NCBI GenBank assembly: GCA_016710285.1 | Contig: JADJXR010000001.1 | Location: 372,001 to 436,000 of the forward strand | Source: Chlorobiota bacterium | GTDB taxonomy: Bacteria > Bacteroidota > Ignavibacteria > OLB7 | Length of the DNA stretch: 64,000 bases | Reading direction: 5' to 3' | Shown: in pieces, positions 18,889-28,026 of the stretch | Position numbering within the stretch: the stretch's first letter is position 1 | Layout of the letters: each line of letters starts with the position of its first letter | Notes under the pieces: generated by a model | Database searches by the model: none | Seen by the model: only the letters and a program-made list of their open reading frames with translations | Told to the model about the DNA's origin: nothing | Position numbers and translations under genes: made by a program

Positions 18889-20982
18889 TTATTGGTCAAG
18901 TTGATTACTGCTGGTGGTGTCGGCATTCTCCTCCGGGATTGCTGCTGGAGGTTGCTCATTCCCCATCCCGCGTTGCTGCCGAATTGCCATCTGCTGGCAG
19001 TACCGGATTTTCTTTACTGATTCCGCCGTTGGGTTGGCGGTGTGGTACCGGCGGTAGCAATAAATGGCGCGTTCCCAATCGCCACGCAACCGGAAGGCTT
19101 CGGCAAGGTTGTAATACATCTCGGGCACGTCAACGGTGCTGCGGCGTATTCCTTCAACGCCGTAGCGGATTGCTGGCTCAATCCAGCGCATTGCCAGCAT
19201 CCCGCCAACAACATCCATTTCCTCGTTCGGGAAATATTGAGGCTTGAAAAATCCGCTGAAGAAACTGCTGGGTTTATACTGGTAGATAATTTCATCTATT
19301 TCCTGAAGCGAGCGCGCCGGCGCACCCTCGGCAGCTTTATTGGAATCTAGAGTAGGGATTTGCGGAGCGTAATCTTTCTTCAAGAACACCATCGAAATAT
19401 CGTCCAGATAGACCAGTCGCCAATCGGGCGATTTACGGAGCGGCGGAAGCCAGTATCGCTCCTCAACGCGGCGCGGGAAGGCGATGATCTGCGGGTCGTA
19501 TTTCCGCAGAATTGCTTCCCGCCCTTTCGGTGTCCGGAAGGAGCTGAACTCCTTAAAAAATTCTTCGCCGATCACCTCATTTCTTGCATCAATAAAAACT
19601 TTTTGCGGCAGCATATACATGTAAATGCCGCCAAAATTGATGTGGTTGAACAACCGCCCCGTTAGCCCATTATCCCGAAGAAATTGCGCCGAACGCATCG
19701 GCATATTATTTGTGCTGTATCGGTAGCCGGTGACATCGCGCGAGCGCCAGCCGATGTAGTAGGCGTTGGTGGCAACGCGCATCGAGGCCAGCACCACAAC
19801 AACAATCATCCCAACGCTTCCCCACAGCAGCATTTTTTCGGAAGTGAGCGCGGTTGGCAAGGCATCGCGAAGGCGGGTTCCGGCGGGGGTAAGGCGGTCG
19901 CGGTGGCGGTAGAATAACGCGCCAATCCCATGGACCACCAACGGCATCAGTGCCATCAAGAAATAGCCGATATTCTTGAATGCCGATGCCATCAGATAGC
20001 TAAAAATCACCACCAGCAGCAGCTCGTGGATTTTGACGATTTTTTCCTTCAGCAATCGCGCACCAACGGCAACCAACGTCAGCACCAAGAAAAGGTGGAA
20101 GAAGAAATTTGGCTGGAACAGGACAAGCTCTCCGTTCAGCCAATACATTCCTGTTAGCGTGCGCCCTTTGAATGGGGAGGCATATTCGCTAATCATTTTT
20201 TTGAACAGGTTCCCCCCTTGCAGGAACCCGAATTGTTCCAGCGGCAACAGGAAGCAGTGGTAGGTGTAGGGGTTCAGCAAGCAGATCACCACGCCGATTG
20301 CGCACCATTTCAGCAGGTTCATATCCAGCTTCCGCTGCTCGATGGAAATGCCAACGAAGTAGCAGAAAAAAGCAACCCAACCAAGCACAAAAATCGTGTG
20401 CATATTCACCCACAGCAGCATGATAACCGGAAGCGGCCACAGTTTTGTGGAGCGGTCGCGGTAGTAGTTCTCCAGAACCAGCAGGATCAGATTGAGGAAG
20501 AGGAAGGAGAAGATGTGGGGGCGGATGCCGAAGTGGTAGCTTGCCGCAAAAACGCCAACAAACATCACCACCCCAAAGCTGAACTGGCGGATGGAACCAA
20601 GCTGCTGGGTGCGTTTGATCACCAGCCAGAAATTCAGCACCACCAACAGCGCGTTAATGGCCACAATCAGGAACTCCCCGCCGATGGAGTTGGTGATGGA
20701 AAGCACCACCTGATAGCCCCAATACATATCAATGTAGGGGTGGTCGTTGATGGTGTAGGTGAAGACATCGTTGCCCGGCCAGCGGAAATTTTGCAGCATC
20801 CAATCGCCAGCTTTCAGGTGGAAGCCGGTGTCAAGGTCGCGGATTTCCCGGAACGCCAGCGTAAACGCCAACGCAAGCAACAACGCAATCAGCACCTGCT
20901 GGGCTGTGGTTGCTGCGCGAAGCGTTTCGGCAACGGAAGGCTTGGTTGAAGGGGCAGATGAAAGCGGAAGTTCTTCGTGCAT
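18889..20982 (-). CDS. Multi-pass membrane protein with TPR-like tail, copy 1
   Basis: I place the start at 20982 (MHEELPLSS); the frame is open to 21054. The ~697-residue product is a paralogue of the following gene, sharing IRDLDTGFHLKAGDW, DVFTYTI, FGIRPHIFSFLFLN, LPLEQFGFLQGGN and FIDARNEVIGE. Around ten membrane segments precede a periplasmic or cytosolic domain with TPR-like repeats (RGDWERAIYCYRRYH) and a Gln-rich tail. The architecture resembles GT-C fold glycosyltransferases, but I see no sugar-nucleotide or lipid-sugar gene beside it to support a substrate. Confidence 0.75.
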   Translation of the reverse strand: MHEELPLSSAPSTKPSVAETLRAATTAQQVLIALLLALAFTLAFREIRDLDTGFHLKAGDWMLQNFRWPGNDVFTYTINDHPYIDMYWGYQVVLSITNSIGGEFLIVAINALLVVLNFWLVIKRTQQLGSIRQFSFGVVMFVGVFAASYHFGIRPHIFSFLFLNLILLVLENYYRDRSTKLWPLPVIMLLWVNMHTIFVLGWVAFFCYFVGISIEQRKLDMNLLKWCAIGVVICLLNPYTYHCFLLPLEQFGFLQGGNLFKKMISEYASPFKGRTLTGMYWLNGELVLFQPNFFFHLFLVLTLVAVGARLLKEKIVKIHELLLVVIFSYLMASAFKNIGYFLMALMPLVVHGIGALFYRHRDRLTPAGTRLRDALPTALTSEKMLLWGSVGMIVVVVLASMRVATNAYYIGWRSRDVTGYRYSTNNMPMRSAQFLRDNGLTGRLFNHINFGGIYMYMLPQKVFIDARNEVIGEEFFKEFSSFRTPKGREAILRKYDPQIIAFPRRVEERYWLPPLRKSPDWRLVYLDDISMVFLKKDYAPQIPTLDSNKAAEGAPARSLQEIDEIIYQYKPSSFFSGFFKPQYFPNEEMDVVGGMLAMRWIEPAIRYGVEGIRRSTVDVPEMYYNLAEAFRLRGDWERAIYCYRRYHTANPTAESVKKIRYCQQMAIRQQRGMGNEQPPAAIPEENADTTSSNQLDQ

Positions 20983-21147
20983 CAAGGGAAGGGAATTGGT
21001 GCTTGGTGATACGTCGCGCTGGCGGGAAGAATGGAGAGGTTCCACACCCCCCACAGCAGACTAACAAACCACGCCAACAAGATAACACGCCAACGGAATC
21101 CAGCCAGCTGCGGGCCGCGGGAATGGGGCAAATCTCCCAAAACAGCG

Positions 21148-21170
21148 AAAGCCTGCAAGAAGCAGGCTTT
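21148..21170 (-). terminator. Hairpin behind tRNA-Pro
   Basis: A nine-base perfect inverted repeat (21148-21156 with 21162-21170) lies just behind the 3' end of the tRNA on the minus strand. It is followed by TCGCTGTTTT, only weakly T-rich, so it may be a terminator or a processing hairpin. Confidence 0.55.
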
Positions 21171-21175
21171 CCTTG

Positions 21176-21249
21176 TCGGCGTGGCGGGATTTGAACCCAC
21201 GACCCCCACTACCCCAAAGTGGTGCGCTACCGGGCTGCGCTACACGCCG
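21176..21249 (-). tRNA. tRNA-Pro (anticodon GGG)
   Basis: The 74-base sequence folds as a complete cloverleaf: acceptor CGGCGTG/CACGCCG with discriminator A, D-arm GCGC/GCGC, anticodon stem CCACT/AGTGG around the loop TTGGGGT, and T-arm with TTCAAAT. The anticodon is GGG, reading proline CCC and CCU codons. The 3' CCA is not encoded, so it must be added by CCA nucleotidyltransferase. Confidence 0.95.
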
Positions 21250-21298
21250 AAATGTACTTTATGTTCCCCTTGCTCAGTTGCCCCCCGCTCTTGTTCCC

Positions 21299-21748
21299 TT
21301 AATGAGCTGTGGCCTTCTCGGCTGGCGAAGAATCCAGCACCTGAAGGATTTCCACCAACGAATCGCGAATCGCCTGCAGGTCCCGGCGAACGTCGTCGGG
21401 GAGCGAGTTGGTAGGTTCGGTTATGGTTGCCGGAGCTTCTGTGCCGGGGATTGTGAACTCCGCCGTCCCTCCTTCTGCTGCTGGTGCCAGAATCGCCTCC
21501 AGGTCCATCGTCTCCAGAATCTGCCGCGCACCTTCGATAGTGTAGCGATGCTCGCGGGTCAGCTTCTTGATGAGCTTCACCAACTCGATTTCCTTGTTGG
21601 TGTAAATCCGATTTCCGGCCCTGTTCTTCTGCGGGCGCAACTGCTCGAACTCCGACTCCCAATACCGAAGGACGTACTGCTCCAATCCCACCATCTTGCT
21701 TACTTCGCTGATGGAGTAATAGAGCTTTTTTATCTGGAAGTCCTTCAT
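21299..21748 (-). CDS. MerR-family transcriptional regulator
   Basis: The start at 21748 (MKDFQIKKLYYS) leaves 149 residues; the frame is open further upstream but without a credible start. Residues about 8-75 are a MerR winged-helix DNA-binding domain: YYSISEVSKMVGLEQYVLRYWE is the helix-turn-helix, followed by RIYTNKEIELVKLIKKL. A short linker helix and a low-complexity C-terminus follow, with no metal-binding cysteines, so it is not a classic metal sensor. It resembles the short MerR proteins common in Bacteroidota. The target is unknown. Confidence 0.9.
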   Translation of the reverse strand: MKDFQIKKLYYSISEVSKMVGLEQYVLRYWESEFEQLRPQKNRAGNRIYTNKEIELVKLIKKLTREHRYTIEGARQILETMDLEAILAPAAEGGTAEFTIPGTEAPATITEPTNSLPDDVRRDLQAIRDSLVEILQVLDSSPAEKATAH

Positions 21749-22013
21749 TGTTCGGGAAACCTCTCCGCTGTCAGAAAAACGCGGGGCGCAACATAGCGAA
21801 AGGGCGGTGGCGGTGCAAGAGCCACAACACAATTGGGAAGCGGTCATCGCACACTGTCACAGTGGGGGGACGATGGAGGGAACACAGTCAGCGGAAGAAT
21901 ATGACTGGCGATTCGCTTTGCTTCCATGCCGATCCTCGATTTTTCCTACTTCAAATTTTAGCCAGGTTCTTAGATTCGGGCATCTTCCTCCAATCACTAT
22001 AACCCGTGGCTTC

Positions 22014-22760
22014 ATGCCGCAGCCCTCTATCTTTCTTACTGGCCAGTGGCGGCATCTGGTGATGCTCAATTACTTGGTTCCCCCGGCAACGCTCCTTCCG
22101 CTGGTTCCCAACGGGACGGTGCTTGACACGTGGCAGGGGCGCACCTATGCCAGCTTGGTCGGATTCCTTTTTTTGGATACCAAAGTGATGGGGCTGCCAA
22201 TTCCCTTCCATCGGAATTTTGAGGAGGTGAACTTGCGGTTCTACGTGCGGCGCGTGGTCAACGGCCAGGTGCGGCGTGGAGTGGTGTTCATCAAGGAAAT
22301 CGTTCCCCGCTGGGCGATTGCTGCTGCCGCACGCATTTTCTACAACGAGAACTACGTGGCAATGCCGATGCGCCATTGCTTCACAACAGAAGGAGGAATG
22401 GGAGGGAACGCGGCAGAGGCCAACGCAAACGTTGAGTATGGGTGGAAGCTGAACGGAGTGTGGAACAGCATGGCGGTCCAGCCAATTGGCCAACCGCAGC
22501 CAATCGCCGACGGATCGGAGGAGGAGTTCATCACCGAACACTACTGGGGGTATGCCCGGCAACGGGATGGCGGGACGGTGGAGTATCAAGTGGAGCACCC
22601 ACGCTGGACCGCGCGGCGTTGTGCCAACCCACGGCTGATCTGCAACGCCCAGCAACTCTACGGGCCGGAGTTTGCCCCCGTGCTGGCGGATCCTCCGCTC
22701 TCGGCATTCATGGCTGAAGGATCAGAAATCATTGTTAGAAATGGAGTTCGAATCGCATGA
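22014..22760 (+). CDS. YqjF-like DUF2071 protein
   Basis: The start at 22014 (MPQPSIFLTGQWR) gives 248 residues. The DUF2071/YqjF pattern is clear: WRHLVMLNYLVP, then LVPNGTVLD, then YASLVGFLF, FEEVNLRFYVR and GVVFIKEIVPR. The family is soluble and probably adopts an acetoacetate decarboxylase-like fold; its biochemical role is unknown. Its stop overlaps the next start (ATGA), so it is translationally coupled to the DCC-family protein at 22757. Confidence 0.85.
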   Translation: MPQPSIFLTGQWRHLVMLNYLVPPATLLPLVPNGTVLDTWQGRTYASLVGFLFLDTKVMGLPIPFHRNFEEVNLRFYVRRVVNGQVRRGVVFIKEIVPRWAIAAAARIFYNENYVAMPMRHCFTTEGGMGGNAAEANANVEYGWKLNGVWNSMAVQPIGQPQPIADGSEEEFITEHYWGYARQRDGGTVEYQVEHPRWTARRCANPRLICNAQQLYGPEFAPVLADPPLSAFMAEGSEIIVRNGVRIA

Positions 22761-23155
22761 TTCATCACGACGGAAAGAACCATTTGCTGTTCGATGGCGA
22801 TTGCGGCATCTGCACGTGGTTGGCCACAAACCTTTGCCCCAAAATGGCACGCCCGGGGGCGTACAGCATCCAACCCTACTTCTCCCACAGCGAAGAAGAA
22901 CTAAAAAAATATGGTATCACCTACGATGACTGCGACAAGCGGCTGTATGTCATCACCAAATCGGGGAAGGTTTTTGGCGGGGCGTTTGGGGTGAACTGGT
23001 TCCTGCTGACCTCACCCCCGTGGACGCTGCTGGCGCTTCCGTTTATCCTGCTTCCGCCGCTGCTTCTGCTGCAAGTGATTGCCTACAAACTGGTGGCCAT
23101 CAACCGCCACCACATCTCACGCTGGTTCGGGTTGAATGCTTGCAAGGTGCGATAA
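22757..23155 (+). CDS. DCC1-like thiol-disulfide oxidoreductase family protein (DUF393)
   Basis: This 132-residue protein carries the family signature LLFDGDCGICTW near the N-terminus, a D-x-x-C-x-x-C thioredoxin-like motif that gives the family its name. A hydrophobic stretch near residues 85-108 (LLALPFILLPPLLLLQ) suggests a membrane association, as in many members. It overlaps the DUF2071 gene by four bases. A redox role is expected from the family but no substrate is known. Confidence 0.88.
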   Translation: MIHHDGKNHLLFDGDCGICTWLATNLCPKMARPGAYSIQPYFSHSEEELKKYGITYDDCDKRLYVITKSGKVFGGAFGVNWFLLTSPPWTLLALPFILLPPLLLLQVIAYKLVAINRHHISRWFGLNACKVR

Positions 23156-23307
23156 CCGATGATCCTGAGGTTTGGGGGAGCAACGCGGGTTTGCCGATGC
23201 CCCTCGTCCTCTGTAGCCGAAGGCTAAAGACCTTTTATCAATCCCGACGGAGGTCGGGGCGGCTACCCCCGACTGCGTTGGGGAGGGGGAATACCCGTTG
23301 TTCTCTG

Positions 23308-23498
23308 AACCTCCCGAAGCGTTCCCCTCCAACGGAGGGGTGCCCGACAGGGCGGGGTGGGTTCGGGGACACCACCGAACAAGCGGAGGTTCGCGTTGGT
23401 TGCGGAAGGCGATGATCCTGAGATTCGGAAGGGAAAGCAGTTTCGTGTGTGTCCCCAACCCACCCCCCCACCCCCTCCCAAGAGGGGGAGCAACGCAC
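23308..23498. repeat. GC-rich dispersed repeat, full copy
   Basis: The left arm (cccctccaacggaggggtgcc, then gggcggggtgggttcgggg) and right arm (gtccccaacccaccc, then ctcccaagagggggagcaacgcac) are imperfect inverted repeats around a variable middle that keeps gatcctgagattcgg. The copy sits in the 384-base gap between two converging genes. The rest of that gap (23156-23307) is GC-rich with no credible gene. Spurious open frames arise from the repeat in all frames. Confidence 0.75.
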
Positions 23499-23539
23499 AG
23501 GGCCACGCAGTTGGTCAAACCCAATCCCCGCCCCCCCAC

Positions 23540-24982
23540 TCACCGCCGCGTGACGACGATGGCGACGCGGCGATTGAGCTTCCGCCCTTCTTCGCTTTCG
23601 TTGCTGTCAATCGGCATTGTGCTTCCGTAGCCTTGCGAGGTCAGCCGCTGCTCGGCGATTCCCCGCTCGATCAACGCTTGCCGGACCGCCTGGGCACGTT
23701 GCTCGGAAAGGAGCTGATTCCGCTCGGGCGTTCCTTCTGCCGATGCGTGCCCCTCAATCTTGATCTCTAACCGTGGGTTCCGCTTCATCCGCGCCGCGAT
23801 TGTGTCCAACGCCGGATTCGATTCCGGCAGAAGATCCGCCGAGTTGTAGGCAAATTGGATTCGCCGCTCAATCGGTTCGGCGTTGTTCTCGGTGATCGAA
23901 TTGGGGGATAGCCGCGGCCCGCTGGTTTCGTACTCAATCTTCCCTGCGGCCGGCTCCGGCGCGCCCGGGGGATTCAGCCCAACCCGTGCGATATGCCGCC
24001 CGCCGGCGTTGATTGGCTGATAGCTCACCAAGTAGTAATTCCGCAGGCTACGGTATATATCCTCGAAGATTGCTGGCAGCTTTTTGGGGTCGTCGGTTTG
24101 GTAAAATTTCCCGCCGCTGTACTTGCTTAGCTCCTGCAGCACGCCACGGTTCACCGCGCCGAACGCAACGGTGAAAATTGGGATGTTGTGTTTCTTGACG
24201 AACGCGTACAGGTCCAACTCATTGATGTTGCTGGCGTTGTCCTCCCCGTCGGTGAACAGGATCAGTGCGCGGGGGTTTGCGGCGGGGGCGGCGGCAAGCT
24301 GTTCCCCCCCCAACTTCGCTGCGGAATACATTGCGGTGTAGTTCCCAAACCCCTTCAACCCGTTGCCGAAGATGCCCAGAAGCTCATCGGTTTGGGTGCT
24401 GGCTTTTGCGGCAAGCTGCGGTTTGTCGTCGAACTTCACCACGGTGATCCGGTCGGCGGGGCGTTTCAGCTTCACGAACGATTGGGCCGCGTTCTCCAGC
24501 AACCCGATGCTGCTGGCCATTGTGCCGGAGTAATCCAGCACCAACGCAAGCTCGTTCGGCAAGCCATCTTTTTCGCTGAACTCGCGCACGGTGAAGTTCT
24601 CAATCTTTTCCGGCTGGCCGTCGGTTCCAATCTGCTCGGTTAGCCCGCTCCAGATTGCACGGTAATCGCCCGGGCCGTCGTAGTACGGCGGCGCAAGGTT
24701 GGTGATAAGGTAGCCAGCGCGGTCGAAAACGCGAACGTACAGGTGGATGGAGTCGGGGAACTTATCGGTGATGATCCGCCAGGGGTCCACCACCAACGTG
24801 GCGGGGTCCGCTTGGCTGAACGGCTTCAGGCCGATCATATACACCCCTTTCGCGCCGGAGGAATCGGCGTACTCAACCTCATCAAGGGCAATCACCCCTT
24901 TGATTTGGTCATCGAAGGAGCGGCAGGCAGCCAACGAAAGGGCAACGCCAAGCGAACAAAGAAGGAGCCGAGTGTGAAGCAT
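23540..24982 (-). CDS. Lipoprotein with vWA and OmpA domains
   Basis: This 480-residue protein has a lipoprotein signal peptide (LAAC, Cys 20). A von Willebrand A domain spans about 145-325, with the metal-binding MIDAS motif DYSGT and LILFTDGEDN. An OmpA-like peptidoglycan-binding domain fills the last ~105 residues (FAYNSADLLPES, IEGHASAEGTPERN, LSEQRAQAVRQALI, NRRVAI). It should sit in the outer membrane and hold peptidoglycan while the vWA domain binds a partner protein. It stands alone on the minus strand and is read away from flhF. Confidence 0.92.
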   Translation of the reverse strand: MLHTRLLLCSLGVALSLAACRSFDDQIKGVIALDEVEYADSSGAKGVYMIGLKPFSQADPATLVVDPWRIITDKFPDSIHLYVRVFDRAGYLITNLAPPYYDGPGDYRAIWSGLTEQIGTDGQPEKIENFTVREFSEKDGLPNELALVLDYSGTMASSIGLLENAAQSFVKLKRPADRITVVKFDDKPQLAAKASTQTDELLGIFGNGLKGFGNYTAMYSAAKLGGEQLAAAPAANPRALILFTDGEDNASNINELDLYAFVKKHNIPIFTVAFGAVNRGVLQELSKYSGGKFYQTDDPKKLPAIFEDIYRSLRNYYLVSYQPINAGGRHIARVGLNPPGAPEPAAGKIEYETSGPRLSPNSITENNAEPIERRIQFAYNSADLLPESNPALDTIAARMKRNPRLEIKIEGHASAEGTPERNQLLSEQRAQAVRQALIERGIAEQRLTSQGYGSTMPIDSNESEEGRKLNRRVAIVVTRR

Positions 24983-25339
24983 GGATTACGGGAAAATTCT
25001 GTTCGGAACGGACGAAGCCGGGCCAGGTCCCAGCCGCCACGGTGGTTTGGCGAACGGGAATTGCCGCGCCAAAGATAGCGCGAACATCACAACGCCACCC
25101 CACCCTGTGCAAGTCAATCGGTAATCCCCATGTAACTTTGCGCCATCGGGATGCCATTGCGCGGAGCCGCCTCCATCGCCGTTCAACTGAAAAACGGTAG
25201 CTTCTGCCAGAAGTAACAGGGGGCGCAGGCAATCTCCATCTCCGGATTCCGCAGCCCTATCTTCTGCAGCCGGCCAATGGCCATTTCCCGATTCAACAAC
25301 ATCCTAACCGACAACCGATTCCCGACTACCGATATATCC
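24983..25339. other. Divergent intergenic region between OmpA/vWA and FlhF genes
   Basis: This stretch of about 357 bases has no credible gene on either strand. A minus-strand TATCTTTG element (25077-25070) lies about 90 bases ahead of the OmpA/vWA gene. The half nearest flhF shows no clear promoter to my eye. Confidence 0.5.
25070..25077 (-). promoter_or_regulatory. TATCTTTG -7 promoter element
   Basis: On the minus strand the string GCTATCTTTG matches that before rpsL almost exactly. It lies about 90 bases ahead of the OmpA/vWA lipoprotein start. I see no TTG at the best distance, so the upstream half is uncertain. Confidence 0.4.
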
Positions 25340-26308
25340 ATGAAGGCATTTGTACGCGACAGCGGGGAACTTCCCGATTCATCTTTACAGTCCGCAGCGA
25401 TCGAGGCACGGCTGGCACACATGGAAGAGCTTCTGGGCGAGCTTCACGAATGGATGCGCGCCGAGCAGGTCAGCTCCCTTCCGGCGCAGTATCGCAAGCT
25501 CTACTCCAGCCTTATCACCTCCGACTTCGACCGCCGCACCGCCTCGGCATTGGTGCGGGCGTTGTTCCAATCGGTGGGGAAGAACGAGCCAAGCGATGAG
25601 GAACTGAAACTTGCTGCCTCGCACGAGATTGATACGGCCATCGAAAAGATGAAAGAATCGCTGCCAGGAATACGCCCACGCGCCAGCGGGGAAAAACCGT
25701 TTGTGGTGGCGTTGGTGGGGCCATCGGGCGCGGGGAAAACCACGATGATGTACAAGCTGGCCGTGCGTGCGGTGCTGAACTTTGGCTTGCGGGTAAAAAT
25801 CATCAGCTGCGACACCTACAAGATTGGCTCGGTGGAAGGGGTGCAAACCATTGCCGACATCCTGAGCGTCCCGTTCGGCATTGCGTTTGAACCGCGCGAC
25901 ATCACCGAGCAGATGCTGGGAAGCGATATTGACTTGGTGATTCTTGACACCGCCGGGCGAAGCGACCGCGCCGCACGCGAGGAGCTTTCGGAGTTCATCA
26001 CCGCCGCCGCGCCGGACGAGATTCACCTGGTGCTTTCGGCAACCATGAGCCAGCGGGCCATCCAGGAAACCGCCGCGCTGTTTTTGGGGGAACGGATCAA
26101 CTACGTCACCTTCACGAAGCTGGACGAAGCTCCGTCGCTTGGCGGGGTTATCTCCTCGCTGCGGTGGCTTGGGCTTCCGCTGGGGTTCGTCAGCAGCGGG
26201 ACCATGATCCCCGATGACCTTCTCCCCTCGCGTGAAGTTCCCCTGGGTGAGTGGGCAATCGAAGGAATGGCCCTGCAAACTCCCGATCCGGAGGCCGCCC
26301 ATGTCTAG
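25340..26308 (+). CDS. flhF: FlhF-like SRP-family GTPase
   Basis: Counted from the start at 25340 (MKAFVRDS) the protein has 322 residues. The G domain is complete: GPSGAGKTT (127-135), ISCDTYKIGSVEG, LDTAGR (203-207) and TKLDE (259-263). This wording fits FlhF better than Ffh or FtsY, and the first ~110 residues are a variable helical domain as in FlhF. FlhF normally places the flagellar basal body at the pole. No other flagellar gene is in the window; the next gene overlaps it by eight bases and encodes a FimV-like membrane protein, which suggests a polar-landmark role. Confidence 0.82.
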   Translation: MKAFVRDSGELPDSSLQSAAIEARLAHMEELLGELHEWMRAEQVSSLPAQYRKLYSSLITSDFDRRTASALVRALFQSVGKNEPSDEELKLAASHEIDTAIEKMKESLPGIRPRASGEKPFVVALVGPSGAGKTTMMYKLAVRAVLNFGLRVKIISCDTYKIGSVEGVQTIADILSVPFGIAFEPRDITEQMLGSDIDLVILDTAGRSDRAAREELSEFITAAAPDEIHLVLSATMSQRAIQETAALFLGERINYVTFTKLDEAPSLGGVISSLRWLGLPLGFVSSGTMIPDDLLPSREVPLGEWAIEGMALQTPDPEAAHV

Positions 26309-27782
26309 GCGATGCATCCCGTTGTGGCTTCTTCTCTCCCTTCTGCTCCCCCTTGCTGCGGTTGCCACACAGGTGACGGAAGCCGGATGGAACGAGCGCG
26401 ATTTTGTGATAACCTTCAGCGACAGCGTTCGCTACGAAGTTGACCTTGCCGAGACCGATTCCACCGTGGTGGTGATTCGATTTCCGGGCACCACGATTGC
26501 CCCAAACGCAACGCTGCGCCACCTGCGTAATCGCCACAGCGGGACCGCAGGATTCTCCCCACTTCCCGATGGCGGATTGCGGCTTACCGTCACCTCCCGA
26601 GCGCGGTTCGGATACTCAACGCTCTGGCGGCCATTCACCAAACGGCTGATCGTCCACACGTTCGATTGGAACGGGCTTCCCTACAACCAAGAGCAATATC
26701 ACAAAGGCCTGCTGGCGTTGGAGTCGGGCCTGACCCAGCAAGCCGAGGAGCTTCTGGGGGTTGCCTACGCCACCGGCGAGCAGCGGGCCGCCTCGGCCCT
26801 TGGGGTCCTTTACGCCCGCAGCGGGAACGACTCGCTGGCCGCGCGCTACCTTGCCGTCCCCGCCGATGAGGACGACCGCCAAGCCTTGCAGCAGATTCAG
26901 CAGCGGGATGGAGCTCCCGTTGCCAGCAACCCAGCACCGGCAATCCAGCCTTCCACGCCGGAGCAGATACCAACATCCTCCCCTACTCACACCTCACGAT
27001 CATTCATGGAAACGTTGAACGACTGGCGGGTCCTTGTTGCGGTGATTGGCGGATTGCTGCTGTTCACCATCGCGCTGGCAATCCTGATCCGCTCCTCGCG
27101 GAAGAAACCGGCCCACACTCCTTCCGCACCAACAACCGGGCAGCCGGAGCAACCAGACGTTCGTGTGGTGGGGCGCGACCCCAACCCAATTGCCGCCGCC
27201 GCGCCAGCCGGAGCAGCTGCGGTTGCGCCAGCCGTTGCCCCGGCAGTTGCGCCAACAGTGGCCACCACCACGCCACCCCCGGTGGAGCCAATCCCGCAAG
27301 AACCGCCCGCGCCAGCAGTGCCGATAACTCCCGCAGCTCCAGAAAAAGTCGAGCCGCCAGTTGTGGCAACGGCAACGATTGCAAAAGAGCCGGATCCCGT
27401 GGCCGCGCCAATTCCAGAAACTCCGGCGGAGGCTCCATCTCCGATTGCTGAGCCAACAATCACCCCGCAAAAATTGCAGCAACCGGTGGGGCGATTGATT
27501 GAGATGGAATCAATCGCCCCCGCCGCCGCACGGCCTGCAAGCCAGGCCGAACCTGAAGCTCAGGTTGGAGATGAGCCATCGGGGAAAGGGGCGGGGCAAT
27601 CGCGGCGGATGTCGGGGCAGGCGTTGCAGTTGCAGCAACGGATCGAGGCGGCACGGCGTGGGGAGATCACCGTCTCCTCCTCCGAAGTCCCAGCGGTGTA
27701 CGAGGCGCGCCGCCTGAACGTCTCGCGCGATAACGTGGAGCTACGCCGCCGCATCCACGACCTGCAACGGAAAGAATCATAA
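26301..27782 (+). CDS. FimV/AMIN-like membrane protein with Ala/Pro-rich domain
   Basis: The start at 26301 overlaps the flhF stop. The 493-residue product has a signal peptide, a beta-rich domain of about 110 residues resembling AMIN domains (ERDFVITFSDSVRYEV...RLTVTSRARF), a TPR-like helical segment (about 130-200), one membrane helix at 244-263 and a long Ala/Pro/Glu-rich stretch. A short conserved-looking C-terminal helical region follows. The order resembles FimV-type polar hub proteins, though without LysM. Its role is inferred from its coupling to flhF. Confidence 0.65.
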   Translation: MSRRCIPLWLLLSLLLPLAAVATQVTEAGWNERDFVITFSDSVRYEVDLAETDSTVVVIRFPGTTIAPNATLRHLRNRHSGTAGFSPLPDGGLRLTVTSRARFGYSTLWRPFTKRLIVHTFDWNGLPYNQEQYHKGLLALESGLTQQAEELLGVAYATGEQRAASALGVLYARSGNDSLAARYLAVPADEDDRQALQQIQQRDGAPVASNPAPAIQPSTPEQIPTSSPTHTSRSFMETLNDWRVLVAVIGGLLLFTIALAILIRSSRKKPAHTPSAPTTGQPEQPDVRVVGRDPNPIAAAAPAGAAAVAPAVAPAVAPTVATTTPPPVEPIPQEPPAPAVPITPAAPEKVEPPVVATATIAKEPDPVAAPIPETPAEAPSPIAEPTITPQKLQQPVGRLIEMESIAPAAARPASQAEPEAQVGDEPSGKGAGQSRRMSGQALQLQQRIEAARRGEITVSSSEVPAVYEARRLNVSRDNVELRRRIHDLQRKES

Positions 27783-27802
27783 CAACAGATCAGCAAACAA
27801 TC

Positions 27803-27898
27803 ATGCTGAACACGCTAACGGTGTTGTGGGTGGTGGTGCTGTTGGTGGTGGGGGTGCTCCTCCTGAAAATTTTCACGCTCCGGGAAAAGGGGGAGTGA
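27803..27898 (+). CDS. 31-residue single-span membrane microprotein
   Basis: An ATG at 27803 opens a 31-codon frame, 20 bases behind the FimV-like gene. The product is one hydrophobic helix (VLWVVVLLVVGVLLL) followed by a short charged tail KIFTLREKGE, a typical microprotein layout. It continues the flhF operon. A chance frame is possible, but composition and position support a real gene. Confidence 0.45.
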   Translation: MLNTLTVLWVVVLLVVGVLLLKIFTLREKGE

Positions 27899-27923
27899 GG
27901 CGGGGGCTTCCCTGCCTGGCCTT

Positions 27924-28025
27924 GTGCGCGGCTCCCCCTCTTGGGCGGGGGGTGGGTTGGAGACACCACCGAACCAAGTATCCATTTCCGAATCTCAGGA
28001 TCACCACGCTTCCGGCAACAACGCG
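27924..28025. repeat. Dispersed repeat, inverted half copy
   Basis: The sequence from gtgcgcggctccccctcttggg to cgaatctcaggatca is the reverse complement of the right half of the copy at 23308-23498. It fills the gap between the microprotein and the converging gene at 28027. Confidence 0.65.
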
Positions 28026-28026
28026 T

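Noticed and set aside
23117..23543. Several overlapping frames with PP-x-GG-type peptides
   Set aside because: They are translations of the GC-rich dispersed repeat and recur at every copy.
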